Below, piece after piece: positions 32,161 through 43,549 of a DNA stretch of 64,000 nucleotides. Under the pieces are notes generated by a model. It was not told the origin of the DNA and did no database searches. It saw only the letters and a program-made list of their open reading frames with translations. The position numbers and the translations under genes were made by a program. Where the stretch lies: NCBI GenBank assembly GCA_946902985.2, contig OX336395.1:284389065-284453064 (forward strand), read 5' to 3'. Origin of the DNA: Meconema thalassinum. Taxonomy: Eukaryota > Arthropoda > Insecta > Orthoptera > Tettigoniidae. Every line of letters begins with the position of its first letter. The stretch's first letter is position 1.

Positions 32161-32347
32161 TAATGTTAAATAAGAGTACGGTACAAAGTTACCGGTACCG
32201 TACATGTATCATAACACCTTGAAGTTGTCAGATCCTTAGTGTACCATTTACTGTTAAGTAGTCTACAGTATTAAATCCTACCTGTCATGCACAACACTAA
32301 TATTGCAATGTTACACCGCATGGGTTACGAATAAAAATGCAACTTAC

Positions 32348-32413
32348 AATGTTATATAATTCATGTGTATCAGCCAACCATTCTGGCTCACTCTTGATCG
32401 ATGGTTCTTCCAT
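32348..32413 (-). CDS. Host exon 1 with start codon, acidic N-terminus
   Basis: On the minus strand ATG (32413-32411) opens 22 codons, MEEPSIKSEPEWLADTHEL then YNI, ending at a donor GTAAGTTG in phase 0. The IKSEPEW motif is a recurrent N-terminal signature of multi-exon insect zinc-finger proteins as I remember them, resembling a sumoylation-type site. The A at -4 and ATAATGG context suit initiation. Untranslated exons and the promoter would be at higher coordinates. The gene runs left through 31657-31743 and probably 2701-2814 and leaves the window. Confidence 0.7.
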
Positions 32414-34020
32414 TATGATTTGTCTGTATGAAAACTAGAAAATGAGAGAGAGCATGTAAGAATTAATTAAAATCCTTACTTACAATAGTAAACCTTATCT
32501 GTCATTTAACAAAGCAAATGGGGTAATTTCAGACCCTTCTAAGTGCACAGTGATAAGGATCGGTTATAATGTTTGTCAATAACTCCAGATATCTACAACC
32601 ACGGTGCTCACCTTGCAATTATATTTTCTAAGTCATATGTTTGCACTTCCGTCCGGTCAGGGTCGAATCTGTTTTTACTATTTATATTTGCCACTTACTT
32701 GTGGACCAAGGAAATAAAGAATTCTACATTCGTCTTGATATTCCAATGTACACACACACTTGATGGTGGGCAAACACATTAAATACCGGTATTATATTGT
32801 GAGACTTTAATGAATCTACATTCGAAACCTTTCAACTCATTTAAATAGTCTACGTGTAAGTGAAGTAATGTTGCTACACAAGTATTGTAAATCGGCACAA
32901 GTCGCCTACAGGCAAGGAGCATATAATAAGAGAGACGACACTGAATGCTAATTTTCTGGACGCTTATATTGGCTAGAATTTCGTAGAATTTCAGATCCAC
33001 GTGGCAATGTTTGGGCTACAATGGCTACCAATCTCGCATATAAAGTAACTACGATTGAATGTGATCATTACGAACGCACATTACTACGTTCGGAACCATT
33101 TTTTAGTGTCTGACATTGAATCAAAAGCATTCGTTATTGCACCTCAGGAGCCGATATCGTTCCAAAAATGAAATACCAATGATGAGTTTTGGTGTGACAT
33201 GTTGGTATGATTTCCAAATCTACGAGAACTATTTTTGCATTTTTTTTGCCTATTTGAAAGCCTACCGGTGCTTTTAATACTATATAAATGTTCTTAATAA
33301 TGACTAAAAGCTGTTAAAAATGATATAATCGAGAGTAATTAGAGTTTGCTTCATTATACCATCATAACCTCAAAATATTCGTAACCCCTCCTCGCCCCCA
33401 CCCATGCTGCACTTTATTCACCAGTAATGTAGCTGCAATGAAATGCTATGTTCATATATTTCATTCTCCCATAAATTCCACCCCCACCCTCGTCTACCGC
33501 ATGAGATCAATATAACCTCAATATTCTATACAGTAATGTGGATTCAGGATGAGGAGTAGGTTTCGAGGAATGGTAATTACTTTGTGAAAGACAGATTTCA
33601 TTTATTTGAATACCGCTTTCTGCATGTTTACATTTTGTCTTTTACATTTGATTGTGCAGCTGAAAACAACCTTCAGAGATGTGAATACCAATGGTTAAGC
33701 TCGTTGAGAACACAGAAACACATGAGATCTTGAACGTGGTCAGTAGGCTACTTGGATGGTTGATGGCACACTGTTTTAAGCCACCCGACCGCCAACTCCA
33801 GCCTCGGAAACACTCTTTGGAAAACTGGACCAGCCCCAGGTGGAAGATAAACTGCAAATATCCAAAGCACAAGTCGAAGCAAAAATTAAATTTCAATGTA
33901 GGCCTACACAGATAAATGCAATGCATGTAGTAGTATTATTGCAAATCAACACCACATATATGCAAATGGTCGGTAATCTGCCTTTCAATATAGCAGAGGC
34001 AGAGTGGGGGAATGTTTGTT
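32414..34020. other. Gap without gene
   Basis: Presumed upstream region of the host gene. Short open frames near 33642-33926 on both strands overlap each other and have no motif I recognise. Confidence 0.45.
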
Positions 34021-34025
34021 TGCAG

Positions 34026-34077
34026 TAGGACTGTGAAGAGGAGCAGCACACGTGAGTTGCTCTTCTGCCCAGTCCTA
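34026..34077 (+). other. Stable nested hairpin
   Basis: The outer stem TAGGACTG (34026-34033) pairs with CAGTCCTA (34070-34077). The inner stem GAAGAG-g-AGCA (34035-34045) pairs with TGCTCTTC (34058-34065). GCCCAG and CTGGGC (34067-34090) offer an alternative stem that excludes the outer one. It could be a structured RNA or a chance palindrome. Confidence 0.35.
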
Positions 34078-34372
34078 GTGTAGGCTGGGCGCCTGATACT
34101 TGTTTCATTTATTACCCCTTCATGAAGCTAGAGAAGGTCTCAAATGACGAATGTGATAAAGCTGAAACAGATTTGTGAACAGAAAAGTTTGGCCAGGGGT
34201 CTCATAGTTCAGAAGTTTTCAACACTGTAGCATGACCACTTTTAACACAAGGAAGTTGTTTTGTTGTTGCTTTTATCATTAGAGGGGCTTGGACATGGTG
34301 GTCATTGAGACCCATGTACTTAGGTGTGTGTATTTTTTTACGATAACATGTTGTAATATGGTGACTGTATTA

Positions 34373-34720
34373 ATAATATATTTATTACAGCCAATGGCCA
34401 AAGCAAACAAAATAAGAAATATAACTACATAACAAGTCACAACAACTTTCGTTCAAGGACTTATTCCTGTTCATGCAAGTAGCAAGGTGATAACGCTCAC
34501 ATGTTTTCTCGCAGAGAGAATAAACACAGTTTATATCAGGTGTGCGAAACTGTAATGTGCGGCAAACTCTGTGGTGTAAACCATATACCGCATATCGGGT
34601 AACAAGAAGACGCAATTCGTAATTGGCAACTGACCACTCTCTGTTTATCATAGCTTCAGTAGAGTAAAAATCGCTCCAAATCTCTGCTTTCTTCTGATGA
34701 TGCTCTCGCAATAGTTCTTG
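34373..34720 (-). mobile_element. 348-bp retrocopy-like insertion with 17-bp target duplication
   Basis: ATATGGTGACTGTATTA occurs at 34356-34372 and 34721-34737. Read on the minus strand the insert is almost entirely open: about 110 codons from EHHQKKAEIWSDFY through NREWSVANYELRLLVTRY to a TAA that overlaps an AATAAA, with the end four bases later. That is the shape of a 5'-truncated mRNA copy (processed pseudogene) or LINE end, though a long poly(A) is missing. I do not recognise the protein. It interrupts the 3' part of the SINE at 34738-35012. Confidence 0.6.
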
Positions 34721-34737
34721 ATATGGTGACTGTATTA

Positions 34738-35012
34738 GTGTGTCTTTGTACTTTAGGTGAGGATTGGGAGGGAGGCAGCCGTGGCCATAAATAAGGAACC
34801 ATCTTGGCATTTGCCTGCAGTAGACGTGGTAAACCACTTCCAAGATGGCCTAGTTGGAAATCGAATCCACCTCGCCTCAGGATTACCACATGAGGCTTAG
34901 CATACCCCGTTTCAGACCTCAGATCAGAATGACTTTTATGGACAGGGCCAGGAAACGAACCCAGACCTCTGGGGAAAGAACCGAGAATGCTAACCACTAC
35001 ACGAGGTGGTCA
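34738..35012 (-). mobile_element. tRNA-derived SINE, interrupted near its 3' end
   Basis: On the minus strand CGTGTAGTGGTTAGCATTC is the A box and GTCTGGGTTCGTTTCC the B box. The body continues to TAATACAGTCACCAT, where the 348-bp insertion breaks it, and probably resumes below 34356. The core CACTAATACAGTCA is shared with the two long SINEs at 20588 and 25411, so these families share a 3' module. Confidence 0.75.
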
Positions 35013-35049
35013 AACAAGAATTGTGTCCAGGCATGTATCTAGGCCTAAT

Positions 35050-36240
35050 GGGTAAGACTAGGGAGTTGTGTGTGTACAAGGTATTGGGGAGCTGAAAACA
35101 TGGTAGCCTTTCTTCCTGGAACTACAAACTGTCATTCACTCATTGAGAACAGTTTCCAGCTAGACTGTAAAGAACCCATTACAGATTTGGGTGCTATTCA
35201 GCACCTAGAACAAATACTAGGTACTGAACTCCATTGTCATGCAGAGGAATACAATGCTAACTTTCTTACATATTTCGAGTGATCAAGCTAAGAGAACTTT
35301 AACCCTCAGTGTAAGAAAAATGTCCCTACGATGCCAGAACAACCCTTGTTCTCTCAGCTATAAAATGCATGTTAGCAGGCTCCACCATCAAATAGGGAGG
35401 TACAATTTGACATGCTGCATACATAAAATGATGATTACTAACACAGTAAGACTGAAACCTACAATGAAGCAGCACTCAAAAGGAGCTACGGGCTAACGTA
35501 CACTACTGAATGAAGCCCTACTGTACTCCTAGGCTTTTACATCCAACAATGTAGTAGGCCTACACCTTGCAGGCTCTAGGCTAAGCATAATAGAGGACCA
35601 GAGGGAAGATAACAAAGTAGCCAATAAAGCCTACTATTATTTTGCTGGAGGGTATCTATATTAATATCTTCTAGCAAGTACACAAACAAACAATATTAAC
35701 ATATTTCTAGAGCCAACAAACATTCTGTGTCGACTTCATCGCCCATGCCTAGGATTGTATCAATCCTTGCCTCCCTGGTGCATAGGACACCAGAAGTCAC
35801 AGCCATGCAGAGTGTATGTCAAAATAGGACCAGGGTCCAAACCTGGGTGCTTCCATCACAAGTCACTTTGAATCTTTAATACTGTACTTGTAGTATTTGA
35901 TTAAGACAGCTGCATGCATGCAAGTATTAGCATAGATAGGGAAATTATGGACATGGATAGGCCCTACCGCATATCAAACTACTTAAGTAGCCTACCGTTA
36001 ACTAAACCAAAGCTGATCCTGCACAAAGACTTGACAGAAGTCTTCAGCAAGATGAAAACAATTGTTTGGTACATTTGGCAGGAATAAATTACATATTGTC
36101 CAATATGTACAAGACTATCGTACCTATATTCGGATTTTTACGGTACGCGAAAAACAAACAAATAAAAGTAAATCCATAAATTCTGATCAATCAGTATAAT
36201 TATACCGACAGAAACTATGACAAAGGTTTACATCTTAGCA
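35050..36240. other. Gap without gene
   Basis: AT-rich, no coding motif or repeat structure recognised. Confidence 0.45.
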
Positions 36241-36279
36241 ATTAAAACCTACCCTACATATCAATTATGTTGTCCCACG

Positions 36280-36560
36280 TTTAGAGCGAACGTAGCTGTC
36301 GCCATTTCTAAAACACCGCTAATCACTTGTTATTCAATTTAGTATTGGATCCAACATAATACAGATTAAGTCACTAAAAATGGAGTATACTGCAACAGCT
36401 GTCGGCATGCGGGCCCAAACAGTAAACAAAACGCACATGGCGGTCTTTGTTTTGATTCGAATCGCCCATAACAGTGTCCCGCGCCTGCCTACAGGCATTC
36501 AGACGCCACGATATCCAACTTCCTCCATGTGTTACACAACACCTAGTTCAAACTAGAAAC
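36280..36560. promoter_or_regulatory. CpG-richer patch, possible promoter
   Basis: Clustered CpG in otherwise AT-rich DNA, about 4 kb upstream of host exon 1. A minus-strand ATGGCGACAGCTACG begins near 36306 but soon stops. It could be the first exon and promoter of the host gene; this is a guess from composition. The P-like element inserted just beside it, and P elements often land near promoters. Confidence 0.25.
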
Positions 36561-36834
36561 ATCATCTGTTACTAACTTGTACATTGTCGTCATAAGCCTG
36601 TTCCTAGATACACAGCAATACCTCGGTATCTCCCAAGGCTCATAAACTACAGAGGTTGCCTCAATTTTCACTCACCAATCAGCGCTCACAAGGCTGATGA
36701 CGTCACAAGATACCAAACGCGCCATGTGGGGAACGTAACGAAACTGTCAACATCAGCTGTTGAGTACGCAAAGAACAGTTTTTTCTCATGAAATTATTGG
36801 TAAATGGGTGATAAAATAACTGAATGTAGCCTAC

Positions 36835-37720
36835 TTACATTTTATGTTGTGATCTTGAATTTCTTGGAAATTCGCCTAGACTCGGTAGCAGTATCGTGGG
36901 TGTTAGTGACTTCCAATAACCACTTCTTATGCAAGATGCAGACGGTACGTCAGGAACTTCTCTCGACACAAAATCTGTCGTTTTTCTTAGAACGTTCCTG
37001 CCTCGTTGAAATCCGTATTTTCCGTGAAATGTGACGAATTTTGATGAAATGTGCCGGAACTGGTTTAGCCAAGTTTCTGAGGGATCGGTCATATCACTGT
37101 ATGACAAGTATTTAATCAAGGTTGGTATTGCATAATCGTGTTGAGTTTGCATTCCATAGGTTAAGTTCCCAAGTTGTGGAAATTTATCTTGGAACTTGTG
37201 GGCTACATAACCTGCAACATAAGCCTTGCCATCCTCCTCACTTTGTTCCATGATATTGGCAATGATGAACTCTGGTTGCACATTGCTCCCTAAGGTTGGT
37301 TCTGGAAGCACGTTACTTGATTCAGACACTATGCCAGCTTTGTTTATTAGTGCTTTAGCAACTACATATTCATCTGAATCTGGATCAGCAGTGTTTGTTT
37401 GCTTTTGAACAACTCCTGGAAGTTTTCCCAAAATAATCATCCTTAGTCTGTAAATGCAGTCAAGGGGAGAAGGATGATCGCGTAAGCCACCACGGGTTCG
37501 CAATTGTGAAAAGAGGTTTTCCAGTATATCTTGATTTAGCCTATGTGTGAGAATGTACTTTGTATTATGCCTACGGGCCATATCTCTGGACAGAAGTCGA
37601 AGGGATTTTATTGAAATGATGACTGCTTTCTGGAATATTTGCAAAGAATTTTTACAAATGCAAAGAGAATTACTCATGAAATTTTCCGTCTTGTCCAACA
37701 TCAAAATACCATGCATGCGC
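36835..37720 (-). pseudogene. P-type transposase, C-terminal part
   Basis: An uninterrupted minus-strand frame ends at 36835. It contains VIISIKSLRLLSRDM, KYILTHRLNQDILENLFSQL, RTRGGLRDHPSPLDCIYRL and YVAGYVAHKFQDKF. The THRLNQD-LENLFSQLR-xxGG block is the signature of P-element and THAP9 transposases around the last catalytic acidic residue, and YVAGYV follows it in that family. The frame stays open to 37800, but the outer 25 or so residues read through an 11-C run (37760-37770) and look non-coding. A 9-bp inverted pair (GGCGTATAT at 37729 and ATATACGCC at 37984) may bound a small insertion between this exon and the THAP exon. The first two catalytic Asp regions are missing. Confidence 0.75.
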
Positions 37721-38083
37721 GTATATAAGGCGTATATCTGGAGCTGAGGAGGCTCCAGACCCCCCCCCCCTAAAAAAGCCAACTTGGGTACAACATACAA
37801 TGCATTTCAAGGTAGCCTACTTTTAAGAAATAATTATCAATTTGTAAAAGAAAATGAGTGTTTACCTTTCTGCTTAATGAATTGACAAGTAGCCCATTTA
37901 GATATTTTCCATTCATACTCCATAGGCTATAATAAAGTACTCACAATTTTCCACGATAGTCAGCCCCCCCCCTCTAAAAATGTATATACGCCCCTGATAG
38001 CATGTACGAAATATGTCAAAAATATTAACAGCTTTAAAATCATCCTAGCAGGTCATTAAAACTTAAGAGTAGGCCAGCTGGGC

Positions 38084-38347
38084 TCACTTACCATTTGGTT
38101 TTAGATTCTTTGGAAATCTTGGCTTTATATTAAGCAATTCGGCCCTGAATTCTAATTCGAAGTCTTCACTCTTAAAGTGGAGGGAAGATATCCTACTTGT
38201 TTGAGGGTTGCAATGATCTTTTCGCTTACATGCAGCAATCCACTGATTGCGAAGGCATGCGTCTTTAGGTATCGTGAAAAACGACACGTCATTTCCAACT
38301 TTATAATAACTGTGACAAACTGCCACAGCACATCTTTGGCCTGGCAT
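38084..38347 (-). CDS. THAP-domain exon of the P-like element
   Basis: From ATG at 38347 the frame reads MPGQRCAVAVCHSYYK, then FFTIPKD, NQWIAACKRKD and SLHFKSEDF. This is a THAP zinc-binding domain at the N-terminus, as in P transposase. It ends in a perfect splice donor (G then GTAAGTGAG, at about 38090). The first Cys pair is present, but the next zinc ligand, normally Cys in a C-S-x-H-F motif, is Ser (RISSLHF, codon TCT). DNA binding by this copy is therefore doubtful. An in-frame ATG four codons upstream is also available. Confidence 0.8.
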   Translation of the reverse strand: MPGQRCAVAVCHSYYKVGNDVSFFTIPKDACLRNQWIAACKRKDHCNPQTSRISSLHFKSEDFELEFRAELLNIKPRFPKNLKPNGK

Positions 38348-38560
38348 GATTATAAACAAAAGGGCTTAAAACACGTGTTTAAACCACTGCAATCCATACA
38401 ATATAATGTGTGGAAAAGTTGACTTTCCTTGCATATCACGCGCCTCGCGTGCTACGTGGAAACGTGTGACGTCACGTCCTTTCCCTTCCCTCCGCGATCC
38501 CCTCGCCAAAGAGCTCCATATTGAGGCAACCTCTGTAGTTTACTAGCCTTGGGTATCTCC

Positions 38561-39540
38561 GACATCCAAATATTGCATATGGAGTGTCGCTGATAATCTA
38601 TACTGGGCACTTCCGTATTTAATTCCGTTGTAAGACACGTTATCATAACCGGGTTTTTGTCATGTCCCCACACAACATTTATTTTCTTCTAGCGTGGATT
38701 TCTTACTTATGTACGGTATATAAGTTTATTTCTTTTATTTCATAAATGGATGTTACTGACAGTCAACTGAAAACTGTTACAACAACAAAAATCTGTAATG
38801 TTGTTGACGTAATATGAATTTACAATTTTTAAGAAATATGGTTTTAATTTGTCATGCACTCTGCAACCAATGAATGATGATGATGAGAATAATCGTTGTT
38901 TTAAAGGGACTAACTTCTAGGTTTGCTCCAATATGCTCGATATGAAAGCACGTTCTGGAGATTTTTAACCATTGCAACACCACTAGCGGATCTCAAACCC
39001 TAAAATACGCCTTTCAATGCTGACTAGTAAAACACTGGTCCTGTATGGTCGTGATTACAATAATTGAAAATTTACTGTATTCAGGCCCGTATTTACCCCC
39101 CCCCCCCCCCCCCCACGTAAATACTGCCCAGGCGGGCAGGTTTTAGGTACGACAAACATTTTTGGAAAACTGCTTGGTCATTAAAGATCAAGTTATTAAA
39201 ATTCATACCCTGGCAATGTTAATTATTTTAGGACATAAATAAAAGGATCGTGTTATTCATCTTGGTGTTCTTGCTGTTTATCTGACTTGAATGTGAATTT
39301 GTACCAATGAGGAAATCCGAAATTTGATACCGGTATTTAAATAATTGTTTTGCACATAGGTTGTGATTGATACCTATATATATTTAATGTTATATTCTTT
39401 TTTTTTTTAAATTTGTAACTTAAGTAAACGCAATAGTGTATGCCACTCGTAGTTAAAATGTTCCAGGCATGTCCGGTGATGACAAACAGCTGTTAGAAAG
39501 GCATCAGACCCTCTATTAAGAGGATCTATTTGCTTAAGAA
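38561..39540. other. Gap without gene, holds a C19 run
   Basis: No coding signal. A run of 19 C at 39096-39114 follows the phrase AATTTACTGTATTCAGGCCC, which recurs at about 40178-40200 inside the left LTR of the next element. Confidence 0.5.
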
Positions 39541-39564
39541 ACAATCCAAGCTGGAGAAACACTA

Positions 39565-40163
39565 TTGGAAACCATCACAACAACTCGCATGGCCATGTGG
39601 TGCAATCTGGTAGAGAACCTCGACATGAACCTCAATAGTAGACAGGTCTGGAACCTTACCGGTGACCCTGTAAAACCACAGAAGAACTTCACTGGAGTGA
39701 CACCTGTTCAAGTGGCGACCCAGCTCCTGCTGAATGGTAAAACAAAACGAAGGGCGACCTCGGGAGCTCTTCAGCGTGATTTAGAAGCAGAGAATCAGTT
39801 GCTTCGAGATCCCTTCTCGATGGTTGAGCTTGAAGCTGACATCTCCAGCTTGGTGATGTACAATTCTGTTGGTGTCAATGTCCTACGAGTAGAACAGATA
39901 AAGAACATTGGCTGTAAAACATTGGTTACTAAGCCAAAGGAAACATGTGTTGCCAAGTTGCATATCCCTAAAATGTGGAGGAAATCTCGAATCATTGCAC
40001 TACTCAAGCCTGGGAAAGAGCCAAACGACCCAAGAAATTTTCTACCTATTTCCCTGATATGCCATACCTTCAAGATACTGGAACGCCTGGTACTAAACAG
40101 AATCAGTAGCATCCTCGAAGAGAAGTTAATTCCTCAACAAGCAGGCTTTCGTGCTGGCAAATC
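39565..40163 (+). pseudogene. CR1/Jockey-type LINE, reverse transcriptase first half
   Basis: The open frame leads to KMWRKSRIIALLKPGKEPND, NFLPISLICHTFKILERLVL and IPQQAGFRAGKSYC, the classic first blocks of a non-LTR reverse transcriptase. It breaks off at 40163-40167 where an LTR element has inserted. The missing continuation resumes at 44456 in register: the codons on either side of the ATAC duplication join smoothly into the conserved QAGFR-xGKS block. The endonuclease domain upstream is not visible. Confidence 0.78.
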
Positions 40164-40167
40164 ATAC
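40164..40167. repeat. Target-site duplication ATAC (left; right copy 44452-44455)
   Basis: Four bases of the interrupted LINE duplicated at both ends of the LTR element. Confidence 0.8.
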
Positions 40168-41097
40168 TGTCGTATGAAAATTTACTGTATTCAGGCCCGT
40201 ATTCCCCCCCCCCCCTCACCCTACCATTCACACCCCAGGGGTAGAAACAACCACTATCCCAGGCATCGCACCCTCAGTACCCAAACACTTGCACATTTCC
40301 TAATACCGCCTATGAACTGTCTTAACCCCGGTGAGCTTCCGGATAAACTGCCATGACCCCGGCAGTGGTATTAGCCCAGCAAGATGTGCAAATTACACAC
40401 ACATAGCACATCGTAAACTATAAAACCGGCAGCGCACATAACTCAGCCCCCCAGACAAGTCTTATTTGTGTAGTGCCGAACCGCTGCAGGGCATCGTCAC
40501 GAGTACTACTATCCAGGTGAGTGTAAAGCGAGCATCCCTTCACACACAGACATTCACCCTTCCACCCTTGATCTGTTGTTACTTGTACCATAGCGCATCT
40601 ATAATCAAAAGCACTAAGAACTGATCTGAGGATCGCCATTACAGAAGTACCTATTAAATTCATAGTCATCACCTCACTTGTCTTTCGACTTATTTCCTTA
40701 GTTGATAAGGTCCTATCCCCCTGACCTCCGCAGAGCAGGACACTCTACCTCCTAGTATTAATTGTTTCAAGGAGTCAGCTGAGCCATCACAGGGCGCACC
40801 GCCATTGTGCTAGCGTCAGCTTAATCGCTCCAGCCTTCGCCAGCCCATACGTGCTACCGGCCAGCTGAGCAACATCATAGTGCTCTAAACGGTTATTTGT
40901 AAAGCAACCCTCACCACCGCCAACACCCCCCCCCCCCCCGAGCTATCCAGCTGGTCAGAATCTCACTGGAGCTCTCCCTCGAAGCACACCTACTCACTCC
41001 CAACACTGAACATTCACTCTCACTCATTCTCACATTATCCAACACCACACACTCCCCTATCCAACCCTGTATTGGACTCCCAATCAGGATCCATACA
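40168..41097 (+). repeat. Left LTR of the non-coding element
   Basis: It matches the right LTR from the CTCACCCTA segment onward. Its first 48 bases differ: after TGTCGTAT it carries a phrase and a C12 run that match sequence at 39066-39105 instead of the LTR. A C14 run sits at 40926-40939. Confidence 0.8.
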
Positions 41098-43549
41098 ATT
41101 GATGGACGCGCCGGGTACCGTGGAATTGTCATAGGACATTGTCTTAGGGTTAAAAACAACGTACCTCTGCGGTAGATCCCGAAAATACCTTTTGCTAAGC
41201 CAAGCGAACGCCAAGACCCCCAAATCTAGATATTTTCAGAGTACACTAGCGCAACCACAAAATAGCTAAGCAGATTTCTTAACTAATTACCCGCCCGCCC
41301 AAGGCCCAGCTATGTACTAGGGGCATAATAGGTACTATTTAGTACGCCACCCCCATATTACGCATTAAAATTGCCTAAGAACAGTCGAGCAGATAACACA
41401 ATTTAAATAGCGCTGCACAAAACTGCAATTGGAAAGATTACACGAAGAAAGAAAACACCACGCTCTTACACAACCCCTACTAAGATTTCCATAATACTAA
41501 TACACACACACAAACTCCTCGACAGTTTCCAATATACACATCACTCCTCTATACTCAGCACACTATGGAAAGTCGATACACAATATTAACCCTACTACTC
41601 ATTTTTAGACACATTATCCCCCGTACACCACCCTGCCCCACAAATATTCATATAAACCATACATCCCCCATCATTGCAACCCTCACTTGATAATAACACC
41701 GATATCAGTTACCCCCCACCACATCCGTTTTTATATTACCATCCACGCTAGGCGCGCCATCGCCAAGGCATCTGCCTCATAACGGAATCCCTAGCACCCT
41801 ACCCTGTATACCCTCGCTGATTACATTTCACATATATGGTTAATACAATATACATGGGCACAATGTGGAACATTATTCACATGCATTGCAACCTCAGAAT
41901 TCAATTACTTTTTCCAAATGGATACTTTGCAATCAGCAAAATCATATATCAATATGCATCTTAACTACGAATGATAGGACGAACCACGAGACCCGACATG
42001 TCAGTGGACGCCTAATTTCAGATAGGAAAAATGAATAGCCCGATGTCTTCTCTTTTACAGACCCACACAGCAGCCGGCAACAATACTACCCTACAACCTA
42101 CAAGTCACAATTTTCGATTTTCCCACAGATGGCGATATTGTATATAGTCCCTTGTATATATATTCCCAACGCTCACACACGCGCTAGTCGCAATCATCCC
42201 CCACACACACAGAGACCACCCACACCGCTTTCACGCCATTTACCCTACAATTCTACATTTCTAGCCGACTAATCCTTGCCACGGTAGTGAATACCTGTGG
42301 AATATTCACTCCCCAAGGACGGATCACCGACGCACCTACTATGAAAGGTGTACTGCGGCAATTAACTTCGCACCCGCATATTGTAAGGGCCGAGCTTCAT
42401 TGCCCGGATGGATTTGTTCGCCCACAGAGGGCAATCCATTAGGGTAAGATATTATAAGTACTGCCACTTAAGTGCAAGATAGTTAAGGTAGGTCATAATG
42501 AATAGTGCGCATAAGATATGTTACATAGGAGCTCCAGTATACAAATATGAATATCATTACTAATGTTGTTATTATTATTATTACGCCCATTAATGTTATT
42601 TTTTTCGTCTAGCACCCATATAATGTAAATACATCCTAGGTTCAAAGGACAACGTAGCTGTTCACAATTTGCAATCACCAATATTGAAACAACATAACAC
42701 TATTATTATTTCGATAATCATGCACATGTTCTATACTGTTTTCCTTTCCGTTCTTCTAACTTCCCCCTTGTAAAAATGTCTTGTTTCACCCCCGCACAAT
42801 ATAACACATTATAATATACTTCCCTTAAATTACACCCCGAGACATTTATTTTCTTTTCTAAAATGTATCACACTCTTTTAAATTGTACATTCTTACGCTC
42901 CCCACGAAAGCAGTTTTTCATCCCGTCCCGTTTACGGACGGTGGGGCGTATCTAGCCCATTGATGTATTTTCCTTTTGTGGGGAACACAAACAGCAGATC
43001 AATAGAATTTTCAGTTATAATTTTAATCCTTAATTGGTTTGTTTTTATATGTACCATGTATATTGTTGAACTATGATTTAACCATGTTTTTATTATGATG
43101 TTTTCTTATAATTTACTATGCACTTACAATTGCCAAGTATCTAAGCTTCACATTTTTATGTTTGGGATTTTTGATGTATGTACAAAACAAAGAATTGTTC
43201 CGCGCCCTCACCTACCCCTAAAAGCTCGCAATACACGAACCCCTTATCTCAATGCACCTCCCACTCAGAAGAATACACAATCTATACATATCTGCACTTA
43301 CCTTTTCTCACCCCATATCTACGTTCTCTAACTACGACTCGCCTACCACGAGGCGCTATACACACCCTACTATACACCCCCACAGACGTCACCACCCCCA
43401 CAGAAGAGGACGATCAAGAACAGAAGATTAGAAGAGAAAAACAGAAGAATGAAGATTTAGAAGAAATAAGAAGATGAATAATATTTCCAAAACCACCCCT
43501 ACGTTTGAGACCCGTCATCGAGGGCGATGACTAACCCAAGTGAGGGGGT
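41098..43549 (+). other. Internal region without coding capacity
   Basis: 2.45 kb of C- and A-rich sequence. A 99-codon frame near 43178-43477 ends in charged repeats (EEDDQEQKIRREKQ) but has no known domain. No gag, protease, reverse transcriptase or integrase motif on either strand. Confidence 0.65.

Larger units (their letters stand above)
36634..38551 (-). mobile_element. P-element-like DNA transposon, internally deleted
   Basis: The 32-bp terminal inverted repeats run from 36634 (CAAGGCTCATAAACTACAGA...) and inward from 38551, with 2 mismatches. GGTATCTCC flanks both ends (36625-36633 and 38552-38560). Drosophila P has 31-bp repeats and an 8-bp duplication, so the architecture fits. Inside, on the minus strand, are a THAP exon and a C-terminal transposase exon, but only about 290 bp separates them, too little for the catalytic core. 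The copy is therefore a deletion derivative. TGACGTCA occurs 64 bp from one end and 77 bp from the other. Confidence 0.85.
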
